From Phytohabitans maris (GTDB lineage: Bacteria; Actinomycetota; Actinomycetes; Mycobacteriales; Micromonosporaceae): 64,000 nucleotides of DNA. Positions 8,481 through 17,167 of the stretch are shown here, in pieces. Made by a program: the position numbers and the translations under genes. The first letter of the stretch is position 1. Each line of letters opens with the position of its first letter. The notes beneath the pieces are model-generated. The model was not told where the DNA came from. It ran no database searches and was given only the letters and a program-made list of their open reading frames with translations. The stretch spans positions 62,001 to 126,000 of the forward strand of contig NZ_JAVHUY010000021.1 of NCBI RefSeq assembly GCF_031085175.1, read 5' to 3'.

Positions 8481-9212
8481 ATGGGGCGGCCCTTGATTGG
8501 TTTGACCACTTACGCCGAAGACGCCCGGTTTGGCGTCAACGACACCTTCTCCGCCGTGCTCCCGCTGTCGTACGTGCACGCGGTGCACGAGAGCGGCGGC
8601 CGGGCGGTCCTGATCACCCCGGACGCGCCGGACACCGACGTGCTGGACGGTCTCGACGGGATCATGTTCACCGGCGGCTCGGACGTCGACCCGGCGCTCT
8701 ACGGCGAGCCACCCCACCCCGCCACCAAGGTCAAGCCGCAGCGCGACACGGCCGAGCTGCTCCTGCTCCGCGCGGCGGTCGAGGCCGACCTGCCCGTGCT
8801 CGGCGTCTGCCGCGGGATGCAGCTGATGGCCGTCGCGTACGGCGGGCGCCTCCACCAGCACCTGCCCGAGGTGCTCGGCCACGAGGGGCACCGGCCGGAG
8901 CGCCGGGCGAGTGCCAACGGGCGCGGCCCCAAGTTCGCCCACCATCCGGTCCGCCTGCGGCCGGGATCCCGGGCGCACGCGATCCTCGGCGACGAGCTGG
9001 TCGTCAACTCGTACCACCACCAGGGCGTGCGCGACCCGGGCGGGCTCACGCCGGTGGGCTGGTGCCCCGGCGACGACCTCGTCGAGGTGGTCGAGGACCC
9101 GAGCCGCACGTTCGTCCTCGGCGTGCAGTGGCACCCCGAGGACACCGACGACTTCCGGGTCTTCGAGGCCTTCGTGGAGACGGCCAACGCCCGCAAGATG
9201 GCGTTGCGGTAA
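8481..9212 (+). CDS. gamma-glutamyl-GABA hydrolase-like class I amidotransferase (PuuD-like), copy 2
   Basis: A 243-aa paralogue of the preceding gene. The nucleophile is in [23 protein letters not shown], and [10 protein letters not shown] supplies His and Glu. Long stretches are identical to copy 1 ([29 protein letters not shown]), so the pair is a tandem duplication that has since diverged. The gap is 10 bp and contains a leaderless-type TAAGTT box, so copy 2 may be transcribed on its own. Two hydrolases could serve two gamma-glutamyl intermediates; this is inference. Confidence 0.88.
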   Translation: MGRPLIGLTTYAEDARFGVNDTFSAVLPLSYVHAVHESGGRAVLITPDAPDTDVLDGLDGIMFTGGSDVDPALYGEPPHPATKVKPQRDTAELLLLRAAVEADLPVLGVCRGMQLMAVAYGGRLHQHLPEVLGHEGHRPERRASANGRGPKFAHHPVRLRPGSRAHAILGDELVVNSYHHQGVRDPGGLTPVGWCPGDDLVEVVEDPSRTFVLGVQWHPEDTDDFRVFEAFVETANARKMALR

Positions 9213-9230
9213 CCGCCGCACGGCCGGCGC

Positions 9231-9236
9231 TAGGGT
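9231..9236 (+). promoter_or_regulatory. -10-like TAGGGT box for methionine aminopeptidase
   Basis: TAGGGT lies 7 nt before the ATG at 9244 with no Shine-Dalgarno between, as in leaderless actinobacterial promoters. Confidence 0.5.
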
Positions 9237-9243
9237 GGATGCC

Positions 9244-10101
9244 ATGACCGACCGTGCCCCACTCGTGCCGGGCCAGATCTCGCCCTGGCGCCAGGTGCCC
9301 GCCAGCATTCCCCGCCCGGAGTACGTGGGGAAGAAGCGGCCCAAGGAGTGGCGCGGTTCGCACGTGCAGACGCCCGAGACGATCGAGCGGATGCGGGTCG
9401 CCAGCCGGCTCGCCGCCCAGGCGACCCAGCTCGCCGGCGAGCACTGCAAGCCGGGCGTCACCACCGACGAGATCGACAAGGTCGTGCACGAGTTTCTCTG
9501 CGACCACGGTGCCTACCCGTCGACCCTCGGCTACAAGGGCTTTCCGAAGTCCTGCTGCACCAGCCTCAACGAGGTGATCTGCCACGGCATCCCGGACTCC
9601 ACGGTGCTCGAGGACGGCGACATCATCAACGTCGACGTGACCGCGTTCATCGGCGGGGTGCACGGCGACACCGACGCCACGTTCGGAGTGGGCGACGTCT
9701 CCGAGGAGGCGCGGCTGCTCGTCGAGCGCACCCACGAGGCGATGATGCGGGGCATCCGGGCGGTCGCGCCGGGCCGCCCGATCAACGCCGTCGGCCGGGT
9801 CATCGAGGCGTACGCGCGCCGCTTCGGGTACGGCGTGGTGCGCGACTTCACCGGGCACGGCATCGGCGAGGCGTTCCACAGCGGCCTGTACGTGCCGCAC
9901 TACGACAACCCCAAGCTCGACGTGGTCATGGAGCCGGGCATGACGTTCACCATCGAGCCGATGATCACGCTCGGCACCCACGAGTACACGATGTGGCGCG
10001 ACGGCTGGACGGTCGTGACCAAGGATCTCAAGTGGACCGCCCAGTTCGAGCACACGATCGTGGTGACCGACGACGGGCACGAGATCCTGACCTTGCCGTG
10101 A
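9244..10101 (+). CDS. map: methionine aminopeptidase, type I
   Basis: A 285-aa metallopeptidase that removes the initiator Met from nascent proteins. Metal ligands are visible: Asp in INVDVTAF, Asp in HGDTDATF, His in [10 protein letters not shown], Glu in FTIEPMI and Glu in AQFEHTIVV. The N-terminal extension ending [10 protein letters not shown] precedes the catalytic domain, as in longer actinobacterial MAPs. The TGA stop overlaps the GTG of the VIT transporter gene. The TAGGGT box and lack of a ribosome site suggest leaderless translation. Confidence 0.95.
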   Translation: MTDRAPLVPGQISPWRQVPASIPRPEYVGKKRPKEWRGSHVQTPETIERMRVASRLAAQATQLAGEHCKPGVTTDEIDKVVHEFLCDHGAYPSTLGYKGFPKSCCTSLNEVICHGIPDSTVLEDGDIINVDVTAFIGGVHGDTDATFGVGDVSEEARLLVERTHEAMMRGIRAVAPGRPINAVGRVIEAYARRFGYGVVRDFTGHGIGEAFHSGLYVPHYDNPKLDVVMEPGMTFTIEPMITLGTHEYTMWRDGWTVVTKDLKWTAQFEHTIVVTDDGHEILTLP

Positions 10102-10811
10102 CGGCCGATAGACCGGCAGCCCTCGACCCCAACCACCACGCCGACGTCTCCGGCGGCTGGCTCCGCGCGGCCGTGTTCGGGGCGATGGACGGTCTGGTCA
10201 CCAACATCGCGCTGATCGCCGGCGTCGGCGGTGGCGGGGTCTCGCCGCGGAGCATCGTGCTCACCGGCGTGGCCGGCCTGGTCGCCGGCGCGATCTCGAT
10301 GGGGCTCGGCGAGTACACCAGCGTCCGCACCCAGAACGAACAGGTGGCCGCCGAGGTGGCCAAGGAGCGGCGGGAGCTGGAGCGGTTTCCGGAAGCCGAG
10401 GCGGACGAGCTGGTGCGGGCCTGGACCGGCCGGGGCATGCCGCGCGAGCTGGCCGAGGAGGTCGCCGCCGTGCTCAAGCGCAACCCGGAGGAGGCGCTGC
10501 GCTTCCACGCCCGCGAGGAGCTCGGCGTCGACCCGGAGGAACGGCCCAGCCCGTGGATCGCGGCCTGGTCCTCGTTCGTCTGCTTCTCGATCGGGGCGGT
10601 CGTGCCGCTGCTGACCTACCTGCTCGGCTTCGACCAGCTGTGGCTGGCGCTCGCGGTCGGCGGCGTGGGGCTCTTCCTGGCCGGCGCGCTGGTCGCCCGG
10701 TTTACCAAGCGGTCGTGGTGGGGCAGCGGCCTGCGCCAGCTCCTTCTCGGCGCCGCGGCGGCGGCCGCCACGTACCTCATCGGCAGCCTGATCGGCGTCA
10801 GCGCCGCGTGA
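10098..10811 (+). CDS. VIT1/CCC1-family Fe(II)/Mn(II) transporter
   Basis: A 237-aa membrane protein. The N-terminal part ([23 protein letters not shown]) and the [18 protein letters not shown] segment are hallmarks of the VIT1/CCC1 family. A cytosolic Glu-rich helical region follows (about 75-145), then three hydrophobic C-terminal segments. The GTG start overlaps the map stop (GTGA), so translation is probably coupled. These proteins usually move iron or manganese out of the cytoplasm. Its TGA stop is the first triplet of 52-bp palindrome copy 2. Confidence 0.88.
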   Translation: MTADRPAALDPNHHADVSGGWLRAAVFGAMDGLVTNIALIAGVGGGGVSPRSIVLTGVAGLVAGAISMGLGEYTSVRTQNEQVAAEVAKERRELERFPEAEADELVRAWTGRGMPRELAEEVAAVLKRNPEEALRFHAREELGVDPEERPSPWIAAWSSFVCFSIGAVVPLLTYLLGFDQLWLALAVGGVGLFLAGALVARFTKRSWWGSGLRQLLLGAAAAAATYLIGSLIGVSAA

Positions 10812-10860
10812 TCGAAGCTCCCGCCACGTCGCTAGAACGACTTGACGGGAGCTTCGATCA
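10809..10860. repeat. 52-bp palindromic element, copy 2 (bidirectional terminator candidate)
   Basis: Arms TGATCGAAGCTCCC and GGGAGCTTCGATCA enclose a CTAGAA loop, the reverse complement of the TTCTAG loop of copies 1 and 3, so this copy is inverted. It lies between convergent genes and supplies both stop codons: TGA for the VIT gene, and the TAG in the loop for the minus-strand nucleotidyltransferase. Confidence 0.85.
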
Positions 10861-11593
10861 CCGGGCGGGGGCGGGCGTCGAAGACCGGGCGCACCGTGGC
10901 GGCGACCGGGCGGCCTCTGTTGGCCAGCTCCTTGGCCTGGTCGCGCAGGATCAGGCCGAGCTCGGTCATGTCGACGCCGGCCAGGCCGGTGCGCTTGACC
11001 GCGTCCGCGCTGTTGCGAAAGTACGTGCGGGTGAGCAGCCCCACCACCATCGCCGCGGAGAGCCGGGCCTCGCCGATCATCAGCATCGCGGCGTCCGTCT
11101 CGTACCACTGGGTGAGCCGGACCGCCCGCGCGTGCGCCGAGGAGGCCCGGCACCACGCCTCCCGGGCCAGCGTCGTGAACTCCAGCGACTTCGCCTCCGC
11201 CAGCCGGCCGAGGTGGGTGTCGCGGAGCCGCTCCAGCCACCCGTCCGGGTCGTAGATGGGGCGGGTCGTCACGTACCGGTCGGCGGCCAGCGGCCACGAC
11301 GTGGAGAGAGTGCGGGCGTGCTGCAGGTACTCGTCGGCGGCCACCACCCCGAGGTCGACCAGGATCCCGTCCACCCGGCGGGTGACCGGTCGCGGCCCGG
11401 TGCCCGCCTTGTAGGTGACGACGACCAGGTCGACGTCGCTGGTGTCGGTGTCGTCGCCGTGGGCCAGCGACCCGTGCGCCCCGATCGCCAGCACCCCCGC
11501 CGGATATCGGCGCCGGGCCGCGTCGGCGACCTGTTCCGCCACGACCCAGCGGGGATTGGCGAGGTACGGGTTTGGCTCCGCCACGGCGATCAT
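10832..11593 (-). CDS. nucleotidyltransferase-domain protein
   Basis: A 253-aa protein with a minimal nucleotidyltransferase active site: IGAHGSLAHGDDTDTSDVDLVVV (GS followed by DxD, about 37-59), as in kanamycin-type and MNT-type enzymes. The remaining two thirds is helical and resembles the C-terminal domain of aminoglycoside nucleotidyltransferases (kanamycin nucleotidyltransferase-like). Substrate cannot be told from sequence. The last codons and TAG stop are encoded by the palindrome at 10809-10860. A modest GGAG site precedes the ATG. It has no operon partner. Confidence 0.78.
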   Translation of the reverse strand: MIAVAEPNPYLANPRWVVAEQVADAARRRYPAGVLAIGAHGSLAHGDDTDTSDVDLVVVTYKAGTGPRPVTRRVDGILVDLGVVAADEYLQHARTLSTSWPLAADRYVTTRPIYDPDGWLERLRDTHLGRLAEAKSLEFTTLAREAWCRASSAHARAVRLTQWYETDAAMLMIGEARLSAAMVVGLLTRTYFRNSADAVKRTGLAGVDMTELGLILRDQAKELANRGRPVAATVRPVFDARPRPVIEAPVKSF

Positions 11594-11729
11594 TCTCCGG
11601 CATCACCGTGTTCGTGCGGTAGCGCTCAGTTCTTTCTCGTCGGTCCGGCCCATCGCGTCATGCTTTCGAGCGTGCCGGCCGGCGGGCCCGCGCGGGCCCG
11701 CCGGCCACGCCTGTGGCACGACTTCGGGA

Positions 11730-14519
11730 TCAGGTCGCGCGGCGCGCCTCGATCGGCAGCCGCGAGCGGGTGAGCAGGCCCGCGCCGAGCATCGCCACGA
11801 GCGGCACGACGGCGACGACCGCCAGGCTGCCCCAGGGCACCCCGACCGGGTACGCCGGTTGGACCGGCCACCGGTCGGCGCCGGCCTGGTTGTAGGCGTA
11901 CAGGACGGCGGCGGAGACACCGAGCCCGGCGGCCACGCCCAGCACCGTGCCGAGGCCAGCGATCACGCCCGACTGGCTCAGCGACAGCCGCCGCCGTACC
12001 CCCGGACTGGCCCCCACCGCCGCGAGCGTGGACAGGTCGGAGCGGCCGTCGGCGGCGGCCAGGCCGGTGGCGATGCCGGCCGCGCCCAGCGTGATCAGCC
12101 CGGCCGCGCCGGCGAGGATCAGCAGCATCGGGTCGGAGCCGCGGGAAGGGCCGCGCTCGACCGAGACGAACAGGCTCTGGTCCAGGTCGCGCAGGCTGGC
12201 GGTCAGCCGGTCCTCTTCCACCGTGGTGGGCGTCCGGCTGTTGACCACCACGACGCCGGCCGGACGCTCGGCCAGCTTGGCCGCCGCGACCGCGCCGCTG
12301 GAGAGGATGGCGGAGCCGTGCGGCGGCGTGCCGGTGGCGACCGCGTACCCGGGTACCACGACCGTGGGTATCTTCGCCTGGTCCGCGGCCGTGACCGTAC
12401 CGTCCTGCTGGCGGGCGTCGTAGATCTCCAGGGTGACCTTGCCGTCGACCACGAACCGCGGGTCGCCGAGCACGACGCCACCCGCGGCGATGGCCGCCTC
12501 GGCCCGGGCGAGGTCGTCGCCGGTCGCCCCGGTCAGCCCGGCGAGGGCGTCCGGCGTGGCGACGATGCCGCCGTAGCCGACGGACGACCAGCCGGTGTCC
12601 TGCGCGCAGCGCGGGTCCTGCCGGGCCTTGCGCTGGTCGGCGGCGCTGAGCGTGCCTCCGTCGTCGGCCCACGGGCACTCCCGCTCCGCCGGCAGGCGCG
12701 GAGTGAGTCCACAGTAGACGTCGGTGGGTGTGCCGGCGGCGCAGGCGACCTCGTTCGCGGGGACGGCGGCGACCACCGGGAACGCCGCCTGGGCCAGCGC
12801 CGCCACCCGCCCCAGGTCGGGCCCCTTCCCGGCGTCCCGCGGGTCCTCGGCGGAGCCGCCGTACTGGTACTGGATGAGCGCGTTTCCGGCGGGGATGCCG
12901 GCCCGGTAGCCGGCGTCGTCGCGCTCCTGCTCGGCGGTGAGCACGACGCCGAGGGCGACGCTACCGGCGACGGCGGCCATGACCGCGGCGATGGCCGGTG
13001 CCGAGGCGGCCCGGTTCCGGGCGGTGTCGCGCAGCGCGATCCGGGGCGCGAGCGGCAGCACCCGGCCGAGCCGGGCGATGAGCCCCACCAGGGCGGGGGT
13101 GCAGAGCACCAGCCCGAGCTCGCCGAGGATCAGGCCGGCCAGCACGGCGTTGATGTCGGTGCGGCGGGCGCCGAGGAACGTCACGGCGGCGCCGACCACG
13201 GCGAGCACGACGCCGGCGACCAGCCAGCGCTTGCGCGAGCGCACGCTGCCGCGCCGCCCGGTCAGGGCCGCGACCACGTCGCCGCGGGCCGCGGTGAACG
13301 CCGGCACGAGCGCGGCGAGCAGCCCGGTACCCACCGCGAGCGCGGCGATGCCGGCGAGGGCGAGCGGAAAGGCCCGGTAGCCGCCGGCCCGCTGGCTGAC
13401 GACGTGGACCTCCAGCAGCGGGCGGGTGAGGAAGGCGACCGCGACGCCGAGCACCAGCCCGGCGCCGGCACCGAGCGCGCCCAGCACCACGCCGTCGGCG
13501 AGCACGATGCGGCGCAGGTGTGCCGGGGTACCCCCGTTGGCGGCGACGAGTCCGAGGTCGCGCCGCCGGCGGCGGGCGCCCACCGCGAACGCCGGGCCGG
13601 CCAGCAGCACGATCTCCAGGATCGCGAGGCCAGCGACCAGGCCGCCGACGCCGACCGCCTGCGCGTCGACGCCGGTGGAGCGGAACCCCGCCGGTACCTG
13701 CGACGCGGGCGGCGGGTGCAGGAACACGTCCCGCGAGAAGACCACCATGCCGCGCTGGTTGAGCTGCTTGACCTGCTCCCAGCTGACCGGGGCGGGGGCG
13801 TCCCAGAGCCAGGCGGCGCCGTCCGTCGAGTTGGGGCCGGTGGGCATGGCACCGGGCAGGAAGACCACTTTCTCCAAGAGCGAGTCCGGAAACTCGACGA
13901 GCCCGGTGACCGTCCAGGAGCGGATGCGGTCCGCGCTCTGGACCGTGCCGCCGATGCCGGCGCCGATCCGCTCGGCCGCCCGCGGGCTGAGCGCCACCTC
14001 GCCGTCGTCGGCCGGCCCGCGCCCCGCGAGGAGCGTGACGAGCCCGGCGGTGAGGGGGTCGCGTACGTCCAGGCCGCGGGTGGTCAGGGAGCCGATACCG
14101 CCGGCGGTACGGAACTCGGCGAAGCTCTCCAGCGACGGGATGATCCGGCTGCCGGCGGGGAGGCCGGCGAGGATCTCCCGCTCGGTACGGGGCACGGAGC
14201 GTCCGTCACCGTCGACGCTCCAGCCGTCGCCGCGCGGGTCCTGCGTGACCCGCCCGTCGTAGCCCCACATGAGCCGGGCGTCGGCGGCGCCCATCTCGCG
14301 TTCGGCCTGCTCGCCGGGGCGGAGCCGGAACATGTCGTACGAGGCGGCGGCGAAGGTCAGCGCCAGCACCGGCAGCGCGATCATCGCGACCACCAGCGCC
14401 GAGCGCCCCTTGGCCCGGCGCGCCTCCCGCCGCGCGATGCGCAGCGCGGTCAGCCAGGAGATGCCGGGGGCCCCGCGTAAACGTGGAGCGAAGCGGAGCG
14501 TTTTCGTGGGGTGGATCAC
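11730..14519 (-). CDS. FtsX-like ABC transporter permease
   Basis: A 929-aa MacB/FtsX-type permease. It has an N-terminal membrane anchor (GRSALVVAMIALPVLALTFAAAS) after a basic ARREARRAKG stretch, and a large extracytoplasmic domain. A core of hydrophobic helices with an FtsX unit (about 275-400) is followed by a second extracytoplasmic domain and a C-terminal FtsX unit ending RLPIEARRAT. This is the fused two-FtsX form common in actinobacteria. The start overlaps the end of the ATPase gene by 4 bp. Transcribed leftward in the PadR-ATPase-permease operon; likely an exporter or envelope-stress transporter, substrate unknown. Confidence 0.88.
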   Translation of the reverse strand: MIHPTKTLRFAPRLRGAPGISWLTALRIARREARRAKGRSALVVAMIALPVLALTFAAASYDMFRLRPGEQAEREMGAADARLMWGYDGRVTQDPRGDGWSVDGDGRSVPRTEREILAGLPAGSRIIPSLESFAEFRTAGGIGSLTTRGLDVRDPLTAGLVTLLAGRGPADDGEVALSPRAAERIGAGIGGTVQSADRIRSWTVTGLVEFPDSLLEKVVFLPGAMPTGPNSTDGAAWLWDAPAPVSWEQVKQLNQRGMVVFSRDVFLHPPPASQVPAGFRSTGVDAQAVGVGGLVAGLAILEIVLLAGPAFAVGARRRRRDLGLVAANGGTPAHLRRIVLADGVVLGALGAGAGLVLGVAVAFLTRPLLEVHVVSQRAGGYRAFPLALAGIAALAVGTGLLAALVPAFTAARGDVVAALTGRRGSVRSRKRWLVAGVVLAVVGAAVTFLGARRTDINAVLAGLILGELGLVLCTPALVGLIARLGRVLPLAPRIALRDTARNRAASAPAIAAVMAAVAGSVALGVVLTAEQERDDAGYRAGIPAGNALIQYQYGGSAEDPRDAGKGPDLGRVAALAQAAFPVVAAVPANEVACAAGTPTDVYCGLTPRLPAERECPWADDGGTLSAADQRKARQDPRCAQDTGWSSVGYGGIVATPDALAGLTGATGDDLARAEAAIAAGGVVLGDPRFVVDGKVTLEIYDARQQDGTVTAADQAKIPTVVVPGYAVATGTPPHGSAILSSGAVAAAKLAERPAGVVVVNSRTPTTVEEDRLTASLRDLDQSLFVSVERGPSRGSDPMLLILAGAAGLITLGAAGIATGLAAADGRSDLSTLAAVGASPGVRRRLSLSQSGVIAGLGTVLGVAAGLGVSAAVLYAYNQAGADRWPVQPAYPVGVPWGSLAVVAVVPLVAMLGAGLLTRSRLPIEARRAT

Positions 14520-15229
14520 GAGGCCGGCTCCAGCAGCTCTTCGGCCTGGGCCAGCGGGCCGGACGTGTCCACGACGACGCCGTCGCGCAGGAAGACCACC
14601 CGGTCGGCCCAGCCGGCGTGCCGCGCCTCGTGCGTGACCAGTACGCCGGCCGCCCCGGCGTCGACCCGGGCCCGGAGCAGCCGCAGCACCGCCTCGCCGG
14701 TCTGCGAGTCGAGCGCGCCGGTCGGCTCGTCGGCCAGTACGAGGCGGCGGTCGCCGACCAGCGCCCGGGCGATCGCCACCCGCTGCTGCTGGCCGCCGGA
14801 CATGTCGTCGGGGAAGCGGGGGCCGAGGTCGGCGAGGCCCACCTCGTCCAGCGCGGCCACGGCGAGCCGGCGCGCCTTCCGTACGCTCATGCCGTCCAGC
14901 TCGAGGGGGAGCGCGACGTTCTCCGCGGCGGTGAGGCTGGGCAGCAGGTTGAGGTCCTGGAAGACGTAGCCGACCGAGCGCCGGCGCAGTGCGGCGAGCT
15001 GCCGTTTGGAGAGCTCGCCGAGCAGCTTGCCCTCGACGTACACGCCGCCCTGGGTGGGGCGGTCGAGGCCGCCGGCGAGGTTGAGCAGCGTGGACTTGCC
15101 GGAGCCGGACGGGCCCATGACGGCGGTCAGCTCACCGGGGCGTACCCCGAGCGTCACGCCGCGCAGCGCGTGCACGACCGCCGCGCCGCTGCCGTGGGTG
15201 CGGTGCACGTCGCGTAGTTCGAGGATCAT
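14516..15229 (-). CDS. ABC transporter ATP-binding protein (LolD/MacB type)
   Basis: A 237-aa ATPase. Walker A is GPSGSGKST, the Q-loop VFQDLNLLPSLT, the signature MSGGQQQR, Walker B RLVLADEPTGALDS, and the switch His follows in VLVTHE. This is the subfamily that partners FtsX-type permeases. Its ATG overlaps the stop of padR, and its stop overlaps the permease start, so the three genes form one translationally coupled operon. Confidence 0.93.
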   Translation of the reverse strand: MILELRDVHRTHGSGAAVVHALRGVTLGVRPGELTAVMGPSGSGKSTLLNLAGGLDRPTQGGVYVEGKLLGELSKRQLAALRRRSVGYVFQDLNLLPSLTAAENVALPLELDGMSVRKARRLAVAALDEVGLADLGPRFPDDMSGGQQQRVAIARALVGDRRLVLADEPTGALDSQTGEAVLRLLRARVDAGAAGVLVTHEARHAGWADRVVFLRDGVVVDTSGPLAQAEELLEPAS

Positions 15230-15807
15230 GAGTGGGTCACCTCGCTGTGCTCAGGGTCCGGCGCCGTCGCCGGTACCGCCTTGGGTGGCGGGGGTGGAAA
15301 ACGCATCAGGCTCGCCTCGCAATGGTCCAACCAGCGGATCTCCGCTTCGGCCTGGAAGATCATCGCGTCGAGCACGAGCCGCCACGGCAGGTCGACGGTC
15401 TCGGTCTCCCGGCTCTTGAGGCGGGTGTACTCCTGTAGTGCCCGCATTGTCGCCGTCCGCTGGGTCTGCACGACCGCCCGCACGTCGACGCCGGGGGTGG
15501 TGAGCGCCAGCGCGAGCTTGATCGCCAGCTCGTCCCGGGGGCGGTCGGTGCGGCTGATCGGGGTGGCAAACCACTGCGCCAGCTCGTCGCGGCCCGGATC
15601 AGTGATCTCGTACGGCCGCTGCCCCCCGTCGTTCTCCGGCAGCGGGCGCACGAGGCCGTCCCGTTCGAGGCGGGACAGGGTCGTGTAGACCTGCCCGATG
15701 TTGAGCGGCCACGTCGTGCCGGTCGACTCTTCGAAGGCGGCGCGGAGCTGGTAGCCGTACATGGGGCCACGTTCGAGCAGCGCCAGGAGGCCGTGACGGA
15801 TGGACAT
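15226..15807 (-). CDS. PadR-family transcriptional regulator
   Basis: A 193-aa PadR protein. The N-terminal winged helix reads HGLLALLERGPMYGYQLRAAFEESTG, with TLSRLERDGLV as recognition helix and wing. A C-terminal helical dimerisation domain follows. It is the first gene of the operon with the ABC ATPase and permease, a common arrangement where PadR represses its own transporter until a ligand is sensed. A perfect 22-bp palindrome lies 3 bp upstream of the ATG, consistent with autoregulation. Confidence 0.92.
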   Translation of the reverse strand: MSIRHGLLALLERGPMYGYQLRAAFEESTGTTWPLNIGQVYTTLSRLERDGLVRPLPENDGGQRPYEITDPGRDELAQWFATPISRTDRPRDELAIKLALALTTPGVDVRAVVQTQRTATMRALQEYTRLKSRETETVDLPWRLVLDAMIFQAEAEIRWLDHCEASLMRFPPPPPKAVPATAPDPEHSEVTHS

Positions 15808-15810
15808 GGC

Positions 15811-15832
15811 TACCGAGTATGCATACTCGGTA
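15811..15832. promoter_or_regulatory. 22-bp perfect palindrome, candidate PadR operator
   Basis: Each half is TACCGAGTATG or its reverse complement, with no mismatches over 22 bp. The element ends 3 nt before the padR start codon and contains -10-like hexamers, so a bound dimer would block transcription of padR and the ABC operon. Confidence 0.75.
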
Positions 15833-15856
15833 TGGCGGGGGCAAGGGTGGGGGTTG

Positions 15857-16282
15857 TCAGGCGGCCCGGCCGGGGAAGGGGACGGTCGCCGGGCTGACTC
15901 CGGCGCGGCGGCGCCAGCGGGTGGCCCGGACCGCGCAGTCGGTGAGCGCGGCGAGCGCGGTGGAGCGGTCGGCCTCCGTGGTCTGCGGCAGGGCGGCCCG
16001 CCACACCGCCGCCGTACGCTCCTCGATCTCGGTGGCCAGCTTGAGCGCGGCGGCCCGGTCGGTGACCGGGTACGGCAGCGCGTAGCTCGGCGCCGCCGGC
16101 GGAGGGGTCGCGCCCAGCTCGGTCAGCCGGAGCACGAGCGCGTCCCGGCGACCGCGGTGGGTGGCCTCGGCCTGCCGGGCGTCCGCGGCCGAGGCGGTGT
16201 CGAGGCGGACCCCGATCGGCCCGTACGCGAAGATCGCGGCGTGCTCGGCGTCGAGCGCGGCGGCCAGCGCCTCGGGGCTCAT
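15857..16282 (-). CDS. DUF4439 ferritin-like protein
   Basis: A 141-aa helical protein. EALAAALDAEHAAIFAYGPIGVRL at the N-terminus and the ATHRGRRDAL stretch match the actinobacterial ferritin-like DUF4439 family, in which Glu/His residues on paired helices could bind metal. The ATG at 16282 follows GGGAG; longer in-frame extensions are Arg-rich and unlikely. It lies 46 bp downstream of the lipoprotein gene and is probably co-transcribed with it. Function unknown. Confidence 0.75.
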   Translation of the reverse strand: MSPEALAAALDAEHAAIFAYGPIGVRLDTASAADARQAEATHRGRRDALVLRLTELGATPPPAAPSYALPYPVTDRAAALKLATEIEERTAAVWRAALPQTTEADRSTALAALTDCAVRATRWRRRAGVSPATVPFPGRAA

Positions 16283-16328
16283 CGGGTGCTCCCGGACGGG
16301 AATGGTCGCGGACCAGGTCGCGTTGCGT

Positions 16329-16832
16329 TCACCGGACCACTTCCAGGTGTGTCGCGCGGGCCGCGGCGATCGAGCCGAGCAGCGCGGCACGATCGGCCGG
16401 CGCGGCCTGGCAGGCCTGCGCGGCGCTCTTCTGCCCCTTGACCTCCGCGCTCCGCAGCGCGGCGAGCGTGCTCTTCGCGTCGCCGCCGGGCGGGGTGGGG
16501 CTGGCCGAGGGGTCCGGGGAGGCGGACGCGCTCGGTGCCGGCGCCTTGATCACCTTGGTCAGGGCGGTCGCGTGCTCGCGATGCGCCTGCGCGACCGGGG
16601 TCAACCGGTCGGCGAGGACGGGAAACGCGGTGATCGCGGCCTCGTGCTGGCCGGCCAGGGAGAGCGCCTCGGTGAGCAGTGGAGCGAGCGGGTCGGGCGC
16701 CGGGGGCGGAGCCTTCTCCTCTTCGTCGCCGAAGAGGCCGCACCCGCTGATCGGGCCCAGCACGGCGGCCCCCACCGCCGCGGCCAGCACTCCACGGCGG
16801 GACGGCTGTCGCAGTTCAGGCCAGCTCCGCAC
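16329..16832 (-). CDS. putative Tat/lipoprotein of ferritin-like type
   Basis: A 167-aa protein if started at GTG 16832. The N-terminus VRSWPELRQPSRRGVLAAAVGAA has a twin Arg and hydrophobic core, followed by a lipobox-like ISGCG, so it is probably an exported lipoprotein. The mature part is helical (LLTEALSLAGQHEAAITAF, AHREHATALTKV) and interrupted by an Ala/Pro/Ser-rich linker at about 100-120. Its pairing with the DUF4439 gene suggests a shared, unknown role. Longer in-frame starts would extend into a tandemly repeated upstream segment and are not favoured. Confidence 0.6.
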   Translation of the reverse strand: MRSWPELRQPSRRGVLAAAVGAAVLGPISGCGLFGDEEEKAPPPAPDPLAPLLTEALSLAGQHEAAITAFPVLADRLTPVAQAHREHATALTKVIKAPAPSASASPDPSASPTPPGGDAKSTLAALRSAEVKGQKSAAQACQAAPADRAALLGSIAAARATHLEVVR

Positions 16833-16890
16833 GGGCAAAGTCTGCCGTACTCCCGCCACCAGCCAGGCACCCCACTCCCGGAAACCTCCG

Positions 16891-16998
16891 CCTGGGGTGA
16901 TCGGGCCGCTCTCCGGATGAGGTGCCGGGGTCGAAGGGAGGAGGCCTGGGGTGATCGGGCCGCTCTCCGGACGAGGTGCCGGGGTCGAAGGGAGGAGG
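16891..16998. repeat. 54-bp tandem duplication
   Basis: Two adjacent 54-bp units start at 16891 and 16945, each beginning CCTGGGGTGATCGGGCCGCT. They differ at one position (GGATGAG versus GGACGAG). They lie upstream of the leftward lipoprotein gene and before rimP. The near identity implies a recent duplication. Confidence 0.9.
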
Positions 16999-17167
16999 CC
17001 CGACGGTGGGAAGGTCGGTGCGGCGGCCGTCCCCGACGGGCTCCGGCGCGTTACGCTCTGCGCAGCCACCGGACGCTCATCGGTCCGGTGGCAAGGAGGC
17101 ATGGCCGCCTAACCAGGCCGGAGAGACGGCGGTCGGGTGGCCCGAGTGACGGAGAGAGGTGCGCCTG

